Shown here in pieces: positions 26,700-36,079 of a DNA stretch of 64,000 bases. Source of the DNA: Silicimonas sp. (GTDB lineage Bacteria > Pseudomonadota > Alphaproteobacteria > Rhodobacterales > Rhodobacteraceae); the NCBI GenBank assembly GCA_022826385.1, contig JAJDUZ010000051.1, forward strand, positions 1 to 64,000, written 5' to 3'. Numbering within the stretch: the first letter of the stretch is position 1; every line of letters starts with the position of its first letter. The translations under genes and the position numbers were made by a program. Under the pieces are notes generated by a model. The model had not been told where the DNA came from. It searched no databases and was given only the letters and a program-made list of their open reading frames with translations.

Positions 26700-27230
26700 C
26701 TAGAATTCAGGGGGCCATGGCCGCGCGGTTTCGGCGGCGGCCCAATCGGCCACCCAATCGGGCAGCGGCGGGCTTTCCTGAGGAAAGCCGAACGCCTCGG
26801 CAATCACAGAGGTCGGCACGATGCCCTTGCCACCCGTGACAGCAATCCGAACGACGGCATGGGCGCAGCACTCGCCTTTTCGCCAAAGCGCCTGCTCGAA
26901 GTAAATGAATCGCGCATCCCAGCCCAGAATGCGGGTCCGGATCTCGAGTTTCTGGAAAACGGTGACGCGGCGCCGATAGCGCACGACGCTGCCCGCCACC
27001 GTTCCGTACCAGCCGTTGTCTTTCAAAAGGCGCGGCACGCTCATGCGCTGAAGCGTTCCAAACCGCCCCAGATCCATGACCGTCAGGATGCGACCGTTGT
27101 TCAGTTCCATGAACGGATCGATGTCCAGGGGCCAGACGCGAACGTGGCTGACATGGGTGTCCCCCAGCGACAACTCGGGGCGCGCGCGGTTCGACACAAG
27201 TTCCTTGGCAAGGCGAAGAAAAGGATACAT
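26700..27230 (-). CDS. Hot-dog thioesterase-like protein (THEM6 type)
   Basis: A 176-residue protein with the single hot-dog fold of 4-hydroxybenzoyl-CoA thioesterases, most like the THEM6 group: HVSHVRVWPLDIDPFMELNN (with the Asp and NN typical of the active-site helix), then GTVAGSVVRYRRRVTVFQKL and FIYFEQALWRKGE. The start MYPFLRLAKEL at 27230 matches the fold better than a 12-codon extension. Substrate unknown. A divergent yggT begins 113 bases away. Confidence 0.75.
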   Translation of the reverse strand: MYPFLRLAKELVSNRARPELSLGDTHVSHVRVWPLDIDPFMELNNGRILTVMDLGRFGTLQRMSVPRLLKDNGWYGTVAGSVVRYRRRVTVFQKLEIRTRILGWDARFIYFEQALWRKGECCAHAVVRIAVTGGKGIVPTSVIAEAFGFPQESPPLPDWVADWAAAETARPWPPEF

Positions 27231-27342
27231 CGGGAAGCCTCCTTCTGAGTTTCCCAGTTTGCTCAAATCGTCGGGACTTCAAGTGCGACGTCGCGGCAAG
27301 CAGGGCTTGCGTCACACCGCCGGGACGCTTAGGTCAGAGGCT

Positions 27343-27633
27343 ATGTTGACGATACTCAAGATCATTGCCCTGCTGCTGGATGTGGCGTTCTTCATCCTGC
27401 TGGTTCATGTCATCATGAGCTGGCTTCTGACGTTCAACGTCCTGAACATGCGCCAGCCTGTCGTGGCCTCGATCTGGGATGGCCTGACGCGCCTTCTGGA
27501 ACCGATCTATCGTCCGATCCGGCGGTTCCTGCCCAACACGGGCGGGCTGGACCTTGCCCCATTGGTCGCCTTCCTGATCATCATCATCCTGCGCGACATT
27601 CTGCTGCCCGACCTCGCCCGCGCCATCGCCTGA
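27343..27633 (+). CDS. YggT-family membrane protein
   Basis: A 96-residue protein with two transmembrane segments flanking the conserved loop GLTRLLEPIYRPIRRFLPNTGGLDLAPL. The YggT family is widespread and has been linked to osmotic tolerance and, in Gram-positives (SepF neighbourhood), to division, but no molecular function is fixed. The frame extends upstream to 27076, but the ATG at 27343 begins exactly at the first helix and is taken as start. Confidence 0.85.
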   Translation: MLTILKIIALLLDVAFFILLVHVIMSWLLTFNVLNMRQPVVASIWDGLTRLLEPIYRPIRRFLPNTGGLDLAPLVAFLIIIILRDILLPDLARAIA

Positions 27634-27677
27634 CGAATTTGTTCCGGCCAGCCGCCGGAATTCGACAGCCTCTGCTT

Positions 27678-27692
27678 GTTCACGGCATGTTC
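27678..27692 (+). promoter_or_regulatory. LexA (SOS) box upstream of recQ
   Basis: GTTCACGGCATGTTC is an exact match to the alphaproteobacterial LexA operator GTTC-N7-GTTC. It ends 49 bases before the recQ start codon. A GGCATG/CATGCC inverted repeat overlaps its right half (27684-27699). SOS control of recQ is inferred from the match. Confidence 0.7.
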
Positions 27693-27741
27693 ACATGCCA
27701 ATGTGTAGCAAAGAGCAGTTGAATAAAATCCGAGGCAAACA

Positions 27742-29793
27742 ATGGACGGCGCTTCCCCGACCGCCCAGACCCTCTTGTCTGACATCTTCGGCTTTGACGC
27801 GTTTCGCCCCATGCAAAGCGAGATCGTCGAAGCTGTCGCACGCGGCGATGACGTCTTGGCCATTCTGCCCACGGGCGGCGGCAAGTCGCTGTGCTTCCAG
27901 TTACCGGCGCTGCTGCGCCCCGGCCTGACGATTGTGATCTCGCCTTTGATCGCCCTGATGCGCGATCAGGTGCGCGCCTTGCGGGAAGCCGGCGTCGCGG
28001 CGGGCGCGCTGACCAGCGGCAACACCGAAGAAGAAACTGACGCGGTGTTCCGCGACTTGCACGAGGGTCGTCTCAAGCTTCTCTATCTGGCGCCCGAACG
28101 GCTTGCATCGGGCGGGACCGAGCGGCTGTTGGCCAGTGCCGGTGTGTCCCTGATCGCGGTGGACGAAGCACATTGCGTCAGCCAATGGGGCCACGACTTT
28201 CGACCGGACTACTTGCGGATCGGTGCGCTGCGGCGCGCGCTGGACGTACCACTCGCCGCCTTCACGGCCACCGCCGACAGTGAAACCCGGGACGAGATCG
28301 TGGTGCGTCTGTTCGGCGGCACAGCGCCAACCGCGTTTCTGGGTGGCTTCGACCGGCCAAACATCCATCTGGCCTTCGCCCCGAAGCTGAAACCGCGCGA
28401 GCAGATCCTGAGCTTTGCCACCGCGCGAAAGGGTCAATCCGGCATCATCTATTGCGGCACCCGCGCCAAGACCGAAACGTTGGCCAAGGCGTTGAACGAC
28501 ACGGGTCTTCATGCGCTGGCCTATCATGCCGGGATGGAGCCCGACGCGCGCCGCCATGTCGAGGAACGGTTCCAGACGGATGACGGCCTGATCGTCTGTG
28601 CCACCGTGGCGTTCGGCATGGGCATCGACAAACCGGACATTCGTTGGGTCGCACATGCCGATCTACCGAAGTCGATCGAAGCCTATTACCAGGAAATCGG
28701 TCGCGCCGGTCGCGACGGCGCGCCAGCCGAGACGCTGACGCTTTACGGCGCAGACGACATCCGGTTTCGCCGGATGCAGATCGACGAAAGCCTTGCCCCG
28801 CCCGAACGGCGCGTGGCCGACCATGGGCGCTTGAACGCGCTTCTGGGTCTGGCCGAGGCACAAAGCTGTCGGCGCCAAAAGCTCTTGTCCTATTTCGAAG
28901 AGGCGCGCGAGCCATGCGGCCACTGTGACCTCTGTGCGTCGCCCCCCGAGACGTTCGACGGAACCGAGGCGGTGATGAAAGCGCTCTCGGCGATCTTGCG
29001 CACAGGCGAAAGCTTCGGGGTCGGGCACCTGACTGACATCCTTGTGGGCACGCTGACCGAGAAAGTGCGCGCGCGCGGCCACGACCGGCTGCCAACGTTT
29101 GGCGTCGGGCAGGACATCGACCGCCGCCAATGGGGGGCAATCTTTCGGCAGATGATGGGGCACGACTTGGTGAGACCGGACCCCGAGCGGCATGGCGGGT
29201 TGCGCATGACCGAGGCGGTACGCCCGATCCTGAAGGGCGACGAGGCGATCTTCCTGCGGCGTGACGTTCTGGCAGCCGCACCGAGACGCCCAGCCGTCAA
29301 AACGCTGGTGTCCGACGAGGACGCGCCACTGTTGTCTGCTCTGAAAGCCAAGCGGCGGGCCTTGGCCGAAGCGCAACGCGCACCCGCTTACGTGATCTTC
29401 CCGGACCGGACCTTGATCGAAATGGCCGAGAAACGTCCGCAGACACTGGACGACATGTCGAGGATCAGCGGTGTCGGCGCGAAGAAGCTTGAACGCTATG
29501 GGCAGACCTTCCTTGAGGTCATCAACAGCGAGGTTGCGCCGCCCGCGCATCCGGCCCGACGCAAACTGGCGGGGCGTCCGTCGGGCGAGTTGTACGACCA
29601 ACTGCTGGCCGCGCAGGCCCGACTGTCGCGTGGCGCGGACGGAACCGGCAAACCCATGAGTTGCTCGGCCTCACTGCTGGCAAAGATCGCCGCCCTCGGT
29701 GCCGATGGCGTGCACCAGATCGACCGCCTTTTGGGGGATCGCCTCGCCGAACGGTTTGGCCCGGCCTTTGCCGACATTCTGCGCGACGCATGA
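27742..29793 (+). CDS. recQ: ATP-dependent DNA helicase RecQ
   Basis: A 3'-5' DNA helicase of 683 residues. Motif 0 is FRPMQSEIVEA, Walker A PTGGGKS (about residue 44), Walker B DEAHCVSQWGHDFRPDY, motif V/VI GMGIDKPDIRWVAHADLP and YYQEIGRAGRDG. The zinc-binding module has CRRQKLLSYFEE, CGHCDLC, then the winged-helix domain and one HRDC domain (about 535-600, LSALKAKRRALAEAQR). It acts in recombination repair and replication-fork restart. About 80 extra C-terminal residues (SGELYDQLLAAQARLSRG onward) follow HRDC. A LexA box lies upstream. Confidence 0.97.
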   Translation: MDGASPTAQTLLSDIFGFDAFRPMQSEIVEAVARGDDVLAILPTGGGKSLCFQLPALLRPGLTIVISPLIALMRDQVRALREAGVAAGALTSGNTEEETDAVFRDLHEGRLKLLYLAPERLASGGTERLLASAGVSLIAVDEAHCVSQWGHDFRPDYLRIGALRRALDVPLAAFTATADSETRDEIVVRLFGGTAPTAFLGGFDRPNIHLAFAPKLKPREQILSFATARKGQSGIIYCGTRAKTETLAKALNDTGLHALAYHAGMEPDARRHVEERFQTDDGLIVCATVAFGMGIDKPDIRWVAHADLPKSIEAYYQEIGRAGRDGAPAETLTLYGADDIRFRRMQIDESLAPPERRVADHGRLNALLGLAEAQSCRRQKLLSYFEEAREPCGHCDLCASPPETFDGTEAVMKALSAILRTGESFGVGHLTDILVGTLTEKVRARGHDRLPTFGVGQDIDRRQWGAIFRQMMGHDLVRPDPERHGGLRMTEAVRPILKGDEAIFLRRDVLAAAPRRPAVKTLVSDEDAPLLSALKAKRRALAEAQRAPAYVIFPDRTLIEMAEKRPQTLDDMSRISGVGAKKLERYGQTFLEVINSEVAPPAHPARRKLAGRPSGELYDQLLAAQARLSRGADGTGKPMSCSASLLAKIAALGADGVHQIDRLLGDRLAERFGPAFADILRDA

Positions 29794-29866
29794 CCGCGCC
29801 CGGCCGACTGGTCGTCGGGCGCCAATATGCTAGGTCATACCGAGCGCGACGGAAGGATATGCATCA

Positions 29867-30637
29867 ATGCTGGTAGTTGTTTCACCCGCCAAACGTCTGG
29901 ACTGGACCGAACGCGACGTCTCGATGACCGAGCCGGTGTTTCAGGCGGACGCAAACCGGCTTGCAGGTCACGCGCGCCAGCTGACGCTTGGCAAACTCAA
30001 ATCGCTGATGGACTTGTCTGATGACCTCGCGCGACTTAACCGGGATCGCTTCCGCGACTTTGCCGCCGAACCCGCGGCCGAGGCGACACGCCCGGCGCTG
30101 TTCGCCTTTGCCGGCGACACTTTTCAGGGGTTTGACGCTGCATCGCTGGACACCGACGGGCTGGCACGCGCACAGACACATATGCGGATCCTGTCTGGTC
30201 TCTATGGCGTCTTGCGCCCGCTGGACGCCATTCAACCTTATCGCCTTGAAATGGGCAGTCGCCTGAAGACCCGTCGTGGCGGATCGCTTTATGACTATTG
30301 GGGCAGCACCTTGTCGAAGGAGTTGAACCAACAGGCGGAAGAGCTGGGCACCGACACGCTGGTCAATTGCGCCAGCCAGGAATATTTCGGCGCTGTCGAT
30401 CGCAAGGCGCTCAAACTAAACGTTGTGACCCCGCAGTTTTTCGAGCTAAAGAACGGCACGCCGAAAATCGTCAGCTTCTTCGCCAAGAAAGCCCGTGGCG
30501 CGATGGCTCGGTTCATTGTCGAGAACAGGATTGACCGCATCGAAGGTCTCGCTGACTTCGATCTGGGCGGCTATCGTTGCGTCGAACAGTCAGGCGATGC
30601 GCTGGTGTTTCACCGCGCCGAGGCTGCCGCCGCCTGA
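29867..30637 (+). CDS. yaaA: Peroxide stress protein YaaA
   Basis: A 256-residue cytoplasmic protein of the YaaA/DUF328 family: [14 protein letters not shown] start, [21 protein letters not shown] segment [40 protein letters not shown], and the C-terminal [22 protein letters not shown]. In E. coli YaaA limits intracellular free iron and oxidative DNA damage. A weak purine run precedes the ATG. Its last 28 bases overlap the convergent histidine kinase gene. Confidence 0.95.
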   Translation: MLVVVSPAKRLDWTERDVSMTEPVFQADANRLAGHARQLTLGKLKSLMDLSDDLARLNRDRFRDFAAEPAAEATRPALFAFAGDTFQGFDAASLDTDGLARAQTHMRILSGLYGVLRPLDAIQPYRLEMGSRLKTRRGGSLYDYWGSTLSKELNQQAEELGTDTLVNCASQEYFGAVDRKALKLNVVTPQFFELKNGTPKIVSFFAKKARGAMARFIVENRIDRIEGLADFDLGGYRCVEQSGDALVFHRAEAAAA

Positions 30638-33192
30638 ACCTCTTCCAAGATGACAGGTTCCGCTTCGTCTGGGCAGTGTTCAAGGATCAACCTGACCAGC
30701 TCCGCCTTCTTGACCGGCTTGGTCATGTAGTGATCGATGCCAGCGGCCAGAATTTCGTCGGCGTCACCTTCCATCGCGTGAGCCGTAATCGCAATGATCG
30801 GGCAGCGATCCGCCTGCGTCTCGGCCTCGATGGCCCGGATCTGGCGTGCTGCCTGTTTACCATCCATCTTCGGCATTGAAATGTCGGTGAACAACAGGTC
30901 GGGCCTTTGCCACTGGAACTGTTCAACGGCCACTTGCCCGTTTTCGGCGAATGTCAGGTCGATATTCAGGCTCTTCAGCATCTTCTCGATAACCAGCCTG
31001 TTGGTCCGGTTGTCCTCGGCAACCAGCACGCGCGTGCGTCGGGGCAGGTCGGGTTCCGCAGGCGTCTCAATCAGTGCACCATCAGCCTCGGTCCATTCGC
31101 AAGACGCGTCCGAGCCAAAGCCGCCATCCATAAGCGCCTCGGGTTCGGTATCGACCCGCAACAACGCCCGGGCTGCCGTGTCATCTGGTTGCTCGGAAAT
31201 CCGGGCGGCAAGATCGTCGGCCGAGGTCACTGCTTCGTCCATCATCTCGCCCGATTGATCCGGCGCCGACAGAACATCCGCTTCAGCGGGGTGCAGCGCG
31301 TCGGTTACGTCCCGGGCGTCGGCCTCAACGGGGTCGGGGGACACCTCGTCAAGAACCGGGGCAGGTGTCACAGGCTCGGGTTCGGGCGTCGTGTCCGTGG
31401 CCGGCTGTTGGTCCGCACTCTCCCCAGTATCGTCCGTTTGGATCTGCGCTTCGTTCGGCAGTTCCGGGATCGCACGCAGGACGTCATGCAGGTCATCCCG
31501 CAACACAGGGCGTTGCAGGATCGCATCGGCCGCCGCCTGCGCGGTCGCGCCCTGCCCGGGCGCGTCGGCAAGGAGGATAATGTGAGCCGGATCATACTCC
31601 GCCTTCAACCGACGAAGCGTTTCCGCAATGTCGGGTTCCACATCGGACGCAACAAAAAGCAGGTCTCTCGCCGATGGTTGCAACTCTGCAAGGATCTCGG
31701 TTGACCGAGCCACAACAGCATTCAAACCCAACATATTAAGCTGCTTAAGCAGGATCGCCCGGTTCAATCCGTCAGGCCCGACGACGACTGCGCGGTCCAT
31801 CCACACCGGAGGCTCAAACGCTGGCGTCACCTCTGCCGCGACGGGGAGCGAAATCTGAAACCCAAAGCCCGACCCCCGGCCCTCTTCACTGTCGACCCAG
31901 ATTTCTCCTCCCATCAGCGAAATCAGACGCGCGCTGATCGCGAGGCCCAGACCGGTGCCGTCATGCGCCCGATCGTTTTCGTTCTCCACCTGGTGAAACT
32001 CGCGAAAAATGTCCTCGAGCTTGCTGTTCGGGATGCCGATGCCCGTGTCTTCGACCGTTACGTGAATGCGATAGGTTCCGTCATCCGCGCCCGGCATGCC
32101 GACAACCTGCACGACCACATGACCTTCTTCTGTAAACTTGATGGCATTGCCCATCAGGTTTGTCAGAACCTGCCGAATGCGGCCAGCATCGCCGGTGAAA
32201 CGCGTCGGCAGGAACATGTCATAATCAACGGCGATCTGCAGGCCCTTGTTGATCGCACCCGGCGTCAGCAACATCGCAACATCGTGGACGCAGCGTTCCA
32301 GATTGAACTCGTGCGACTTCAACGTGACCTTGTCGGCCTCGATTTTCGAATAGTCGAGCACGTCATTGATGATCACCAACAAGGCTTCACCCGACGAAAG
32401 GATCGTATCGATATAGGTGCGTTGCTCGTCGTCCAGATCGCTTTCGCCTAACAGTTCGGCCATGCCGATAATGCCGTTCATGGGAGTGCGAATCTCGTGG
32501 CTCATATTGGCAAGGAAAGCGGACTTCGCGCGGTTCGCAGCTTCGGCCCGGCGGCTGATTTCCTGAAGCTGTTTCTCGCGCTCGATCTGTTCGGTGATGT
32601 TCAGCGCAAGCGTGACAAGGTCACCGTCTCTGGTCCGCCGGTCGATCAGCTTGATGTATTGCCCGTTCCAGATTTTGAGAACCGCAGAGTCAATCCGATG
32701 CGTGGTCAGTCTCTCCAGCATCTCGGCCTGCCAGTCAGGCGCACGTAACCCGCCGGTATCGACAATCCCTTCCTCGGCCAGGAGCGCGAAAAGCTCGCGC
32801 AGCGAGATGCCCGGACGCACCATTTCGAGACCGTCGAAAATCGCGAGATAGGAGCGGTTCGCGGCAATCAAAATGTCGTCACTGTCAAACACCGCAAACC
32901 CGTCGCGAATGGTTTCGAGCGAGTCCCACAGCCGACGCTCGGCGATTGTGATGGCGCTTTCCGCCGTTGCCAGTTCCTTCTGCGCGGAGTCGTATTGTGC
33001 TTGCAACTCGGCGGCCTCGCTTCGAACCGCGACGATTTCTTCCTGATTGGAGGCAATCTTGTGGGTCAGCGTGCGCGCGTGTTGAGACAGGATTTCATTC
33101 GCCAGATAAAGTTCAGACTTCATCTGCTCCATCAGCCGCTCAGCCGCGAGCCGTGCGCGACGTTCTGCGGCCAAACGCTCGGAAAGGTCCAT
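30610..33192 (-). CDS. Hybrid sensor histidine kinase
   Basis: An 860-residue kinase with no membrane segment. Order: coiled coil (1-85); PAS domain (about 86-205); HisKA with phospho-His232 in [11 protein letters not shown]; HATPase with [18 protein letters not shown] and GTGLGLAI; a degenerate receiver-like segment starting [19 protein letters not shown] that lacks a normal phospho-Asp; an acidic Pro/Asp/Glu-rich linker of about 110 residues; and a C-terminal receiver with phospho-Asp in [13 protein letters not shown]. The input is probably cytoplasmic. No cognate response regulator is adjacent, so the output is unknown. The 3' end overlaps yaaA. Confidence 0.92.
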   Translation of the reverse strand: MDLSERLAAERRARLAAERLMEQMKSELYLANEILSQHARTLTHKIASNQEEIVAVRSEAAELQAQYDSAQKELATAESAITIAERRLWDSLETIRDGFAVFDSDDILIAANRSYLAIFDGLEMVRPGISLRELFALLAEEGIVDTGGLRAPDWQAEMLERLTTHRIDSAVLKIWNGQYIKLIDRRTRDGDLVTLALNITEQIEREKQLQEISRRAEAANRAKSAFLANMSHEIRTPMNGIIGMAELLGESDLDDEQRTYIDTILSSGEALLVIINDVLDYSKIEADKVTLKSHEFNLERCVHDVAMLLTPGAINKGLQIAVDYDMFLPTRFTGDAGRIRQVLTNLMGNAIKFTEEGHVVVQVVGMPGADDGTYRIHVTVEDTGIGIPNSKLEDIFREFHQVENENDRAHDGTGLGLAISARLISLMGGEIWVDSEEGRGSGFGFQISLPVAAEVTPAFEPPVWMDRAVVVGPDGLNRAILLKQLNMLGLNAVVARSTEILAELQPSARDLLFVASDVEPDIAETLRRLKAEYDPAHIILLADAPGQGATAQAAADAILQRPVLRDDLHDVLRAIPELPNEAQIQTDDTGESADQQPATDTTPEPEPVTPAPVLDEVSPDPVEADARDVTDALHPAEADVLSAPDQSGEMMDEAVTSADDLAARISEQPDDTAARALLRVDTEPEALMDGGFGSDASCEWTEADGALIETPAEPDLPRRTRVLVAEDNRTNRLVIEKMLKSLNIDLTFAENGQVAVEQFQWQRPDLLFTDISMPKMDGKQAARQIRAIEAETQADRCPIIAITAHAMEGDADEILAAGIDHYMTKPVKKAELVRLILEHCPDEAEPVILEEVQAAAASAR

Positions 33193-33270
33193 CAGGCAGC
33201 GCCCCCTTCATGGTGCGCCGCCCTTATGGGTTCATTGTGGTAAATGGGTGGTTAAGGGGTCCGTTTGACC

Positions 33271-34509
33271 TCAGTCCATGGTCTCGAATGCCAAGGCGAT
33301 CCCCTGCCCGCCTCCGATGCACATGGTGACCAGAGCGCGCTTGCCGCCGATCCGTTGCAACTCGTAAAGTGCCTTGACCGTGATGATCGCGCCGGTCGCA
33401 CCGACAGGATGCCCAAGCGCAATCGCACCGCCGTTCGGATTGACCTTGGCCGGGTCCAGACCAAGACCCTTGTTGACCGCAAGCGCCTGCGCCGCGAACG
33501 CCTCGTTCGATTCGATCACGTCGAAATCCCCGACGGTCAGGCCTGTGCGCGCCAGCAAAGCCTCAACTGCCGGAACCGGGCCGATCCCCATGACCTCGGG
33601 GCGCACGCCCGCATGGGCATAGCCAAGGATGCGCGCCTTGGGCTTCAATCCGGCCGCTTGTGCCGCGTCGGCGGTGGCCAAAACCAAGGCTGCCGCGCCA
33701 TCATTGATCCCGCTTGCATTGCCGGCCGTCACGGTGCCGTCTTTCTGGAAGACCGGTCGCAACCCGGCAAGAGCCTCCTCGGTTGTCGCCTTCGGGTGCT
33801 CGTCGGCCTCGAAACGCACCGTGTCCCGACGCTGCTTGACCTCAACCGGAACAATTTGATCGGCAAACCGGCCGTCGGCAATCGCGGCTGCAGCCCGCGC
33901 CTGGCTCTCGGCGGCAAAGGCGTCTTGCGCCGCGCGCGAGATATCATGCGACCGCTCCCCGTTTTCTCGTCAACGCTCTCAGTCTTGCGCCGCGCGCGAG
34001 ATATCATGCTCCTGTGCCACGTTCTCGGCAGTGACACCCATATGGCCAGTGCCGAAGGGGCAATTCAAGGCGCCCAGCATCATGTCCACGGCGCCCGTAT
34101 CGCCCATCTTCTGACCCCAACGCGCCGCGGGCAACACATGTGGCGAGCGGCTCATGCTTTCGGCGCCACCCGCCAGACCAAACGCGGCGTCCCCAAGGGT
34201 GAGGGACTGGATCACCGAGACAATCGCCTGTACCCCCGAGCCACAAAGCCGGTTCACATTCATCGCAGGCGTCGCGTCCGGAATACCGGCTTCCATCGCG
34301 GCCGCCCGCGACAGGTACATATCGCGCGGTTCGGTGTTGATCACATGGCCAAACGCGACATGTCCGACTTGTGCGGGGTCGACACCGCCGCGCTCCATCG
34401 CGGCGCGGGCCACTGTTGCGCCAAGCGAGATCGGTGTCGTCCCGGCAAGCGAGCCTCCGAACGTCCCAATCGCGGTTCGTGCACCGGACAGAATGACCAC
34501 ATCCTGCAT
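33271..34509 (-). pseudogene. Acetyl-CoA acetyltransferase-type thiolase, broken by a 60-base insertion
   Basis: The two halves of a degradative/biosynthetic thiolase lie in the same frame. The N-terminal half has MQDVVILSGARTAIGTFGGS and the nucleophile region NRLCGSGVQAI (Cys about 90); the C-terminal half has FDVIESNEAFAAQALAVN, NPNGGAIALGHPVGATGA and MCIGGGQGIALAFE. Between them, 60 extra bases (33922-33981) carry two in-frame TGA codons. Removing them restores a 392-residue protein of normal family length. As read, the gene yields a truncated protein lacking the catalytic His and second Cys. The reaction would be acetoacetyl-CoA formation or cleavage, which fits the PHA genes 4 kb away. 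An assembly artefact is possible. Confidence 0.85.
33922..34009. repeat. 28-base direct duplication flanking a 32-base unique insert, inside the thiolase gene
   Basis: Bases 33922-33949 and 33982-34009 are identical over exactly 28 positions and diverge at both ends. Between them are 32 bases with no resemblance to thiolase. One 28-base copy plus the 32-base insert makes the 60-base lesion. The copy encodes thiolase residues HDISRAAQD, so the duplicated part is target sequence, and the 32 bases are the foreign part. The 28/32 spacing equals repeat/spacer lengths of some type I CRISPR systems, but this is a single copy within a gene, not an array. Confidence 0.9.
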
Positions 34510-34615
34510 GTTTTGCTCCCGTATTCCTTCTCCGAACAGGCCTTCGAATTTTTTTGCGACGGATCGTCAGAGCCGCTGCGTGTAACTCCCAGAAACGAAG
34601 GCAAGGAGACCTCAA

Positions 34616-35092
34616 ATGGACAAGAACACAGTAAAGATCCTGCTCGCAACCACGTTGATCGCGGTCAGCGCCGGTTACGCTACGGCACAAGAGCGCGGCG
34701 GCGACCGCATGAGCTTCGAAGAGCTCGATGTCGACGGCAGCGGCGAGATCACCGCCGAAGACCTTACCGCCCTGCGCGACAACCGGTTTGCCGAGTTGGA
34801 CACCAATGGCGACGGCAGCATCAGCCAGGAAGAGTTCGTTGCTGGCGCACAAGCCCGCTCGGAAGAACGCGCAACCCGCATGTTCGAACGGCTTGATCGC
34901 GATGGCGACGGCTCGCTGAGCCGTGACGTGATCGAAAACCAGCGCCGCGGCGGAGGTGGCGAGCGGATGATCTCGCGCTTCGACGAAGACAACTCGGGCG
35001 GCATCAGCGCCGAAGAGTTCGAAGAGGCGCGCAGCATGATGCAGGAGCGTCGGAAAGGCGGCGATCGTGGCCACGGCAAGCGCCGCAACTGA
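34616..35092 (+). CDS. Exported EF-hand calcium-binding protein
   Basis: A 158-residue periplasmic or secreted protein: signal peptide KILLATTLIAVSAGYATAQ, then four EF-hand loops, DVDGSGEITAED, DTNGDGSISQEE, DRDGDGSLSRD and DEDNSGGISAEE, each with acidic residues at positions 1, 3, 5 and a glycine at 6 (the third is one residue short of the canonical 12 and ends less well). The C-terminus is strongly basic (MMQERRKGGDRGHGKRR). AAGGAG lies upstream of the ATG. It is followed within 55 bases by an ECF sigma factor gene, so it may be the sensor or a target of that system. Confidence 0.88.
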   Translation: MDKNTVKILLATTLIAVSAGYATAQERGGDRMSFEELDVDGSGEITAEDLTALRDNRFAELDTNGDGSISQEEFVAGAQARSEERATRMFERLDRDGDGSLSRDVIENQRRGGGGERMISRFDEDNSGGISAEEFEEARSMMQERRKGGDRGHGKRRN

Positions 35093-35146
35093 TCGGGTCA
35101 GTGCCGGATTGCCCCTTGGGCTGTCCGGCGCTACTCCGGAGAGGCA

Positions 35147-35734
35147 ATGGACCAGAGTACCGAGACCGAAGCGCCGGATGCAGCGCTGCTGGTGGCCTTC
35201 GCGAATGGCGATCCCACCGCAGGGCAGGTGCTTGTCGCGCGGCTTGGTCCGCGCCTTTTCGCGTATGCGGCCCGTGTGCTGGGGGACCGCGCCGAAGCCG
35301 AAGACGTCGTGCAGGAAGCGATGATGAAGCTTTGGAAGATTGCGCCCGACTGGCGGCAAGGCGATGCCAAAGTTTCAACCTGGATGTATCGGGTCACGGC
35401 GAACCTCTGCACAGACCGGTTGCGCCGCCGCAAAACGCGGGGGGCCGTCGATATCGACAGCATCGCGGAACCGGAAGCCGACTTGCAAAGCGCCGTCGAA
35501 CAGATGACCGAGAAAGATCGGGCCGACGCTTTGCAAGGCGCGCTTGACGCATTGCCGGACCGGCAAAGACAGGCAGTGGTGCTGCGCCACATCGAAGGCC
35601 TGTCCAACCCTGAGATCGCCGGGATTATGGACATCGGGGTCGAGGCCGTGGAAAGTCTGACGGCCCGAGGAAAAAGAGCGTTGAAGGCGGCCTTGATCGG
35701 CCGGAAGGATGAACTGGGGTACGAACATGGATAG
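35147..35734 (+). CDS. ECF-type RNA polymerase sigma factor
   Basis: A 195-residue alternative sigma factor with sigma region 2 (RLFAYAARVLGDRAEAEDVVQEAMMKLWK, with the WM of STWMYRVTANLC) and region 4 (LPDRQRQAVVLRHIEGLSNPEIAGIMDIGVEAVESL). It has no extra domain. The gene is second in a four-gene operon and overlaps the next start by eight bases. The adjacent small membrane proteins take the position normally held by an anti-sigma factor. The promoter it recognises cannot be deduced here. Confidence 0.92.
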   Translation: MDQSTETEAPDAALLVAFANGDPTAGQVLVARLGPRLFAYAARVLGDRAEAEDVVQEAMMKLWKIAPDWRQGDAKVSTWMYRVTANLCTDRLRRRKTRGAVDIDSIAEPEADLQSAVEQMTEKDRADALQGALDALPDRQRQAVVLRHIEGLSNPEIAGIMDIGVEAVESLTARGKRALKAALIGRKDELGYEHG

Positions 35735-36068
35735 TAACAAGACAGAAGATACGGCTCTCGAAAGCTTGTTTGACGTGGCCCGTTCCAACCAACCGGAACC
35801 CGGCCCCGACTTCCTCGCGCGTCTGAACGCAGATGCTGTCGCCGCCGTGCCGCGCCCTGTCCCGGTCAAGAAAACCCGCGAGGTGTCGATCTTCTCACGG
35901 CTGAAGACCCTCTTCGCGGCCTCCGGCCTGTCGGGCGCTGCTGCCCTTGGGATTTGGATCGGGTTTGTGATGCCGGATCTCGTGGCACCGTTTTCGATGG
36001 TGACCGAGGATACGACCGGGATCACGGCGTTCATGAGTGATGCCGATTTTTCGGTGTTGAGTGAGTGA
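35727..36068 (+). CDS. Small single-span membrane protein, possible anti-sigma partner
   Basis: A 113-residue protein: a charged cytoplasmic N-terminal half (MDSNKTEDTALESLFDVARS, with a Pro-rich linker) and one transmembrane helix (about 75-93, SGLSGAAALGIWIGFVMP), then about 20 residues on the far side. No catalytic motif is visible and no cysteine/histidine zinc-binding set as in ZAS anti-sigma factors. Placement directly after the sigma gene (overlapping by eight bases) suggests an anti-sigma role. An ATG 18 bases earlier is an alternative start. Not recognised as a named family. Confidence 0.65.
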   Translation: MDSNKTEDTALESLFDVARSNQPEPGPDFLARLNADAVAAVPRPVPVKKTREVSIFSRLKTLFAASGLSGAAALGIWIGFVMPDLVAPFSMVTEDTTGITAFMSDADFSVLSE

Positions 36069-36079
36069 AGGACGCGGAC

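Noticed and set aside
33922..34009. Minimal CRISPR array (two repeats, one spacer)
   Set aside because: The 28-base unit is thiolase coding sequence, there is no leader, no further repeat and no cas gene in the window; reported instead as a duplication flanking an insert.
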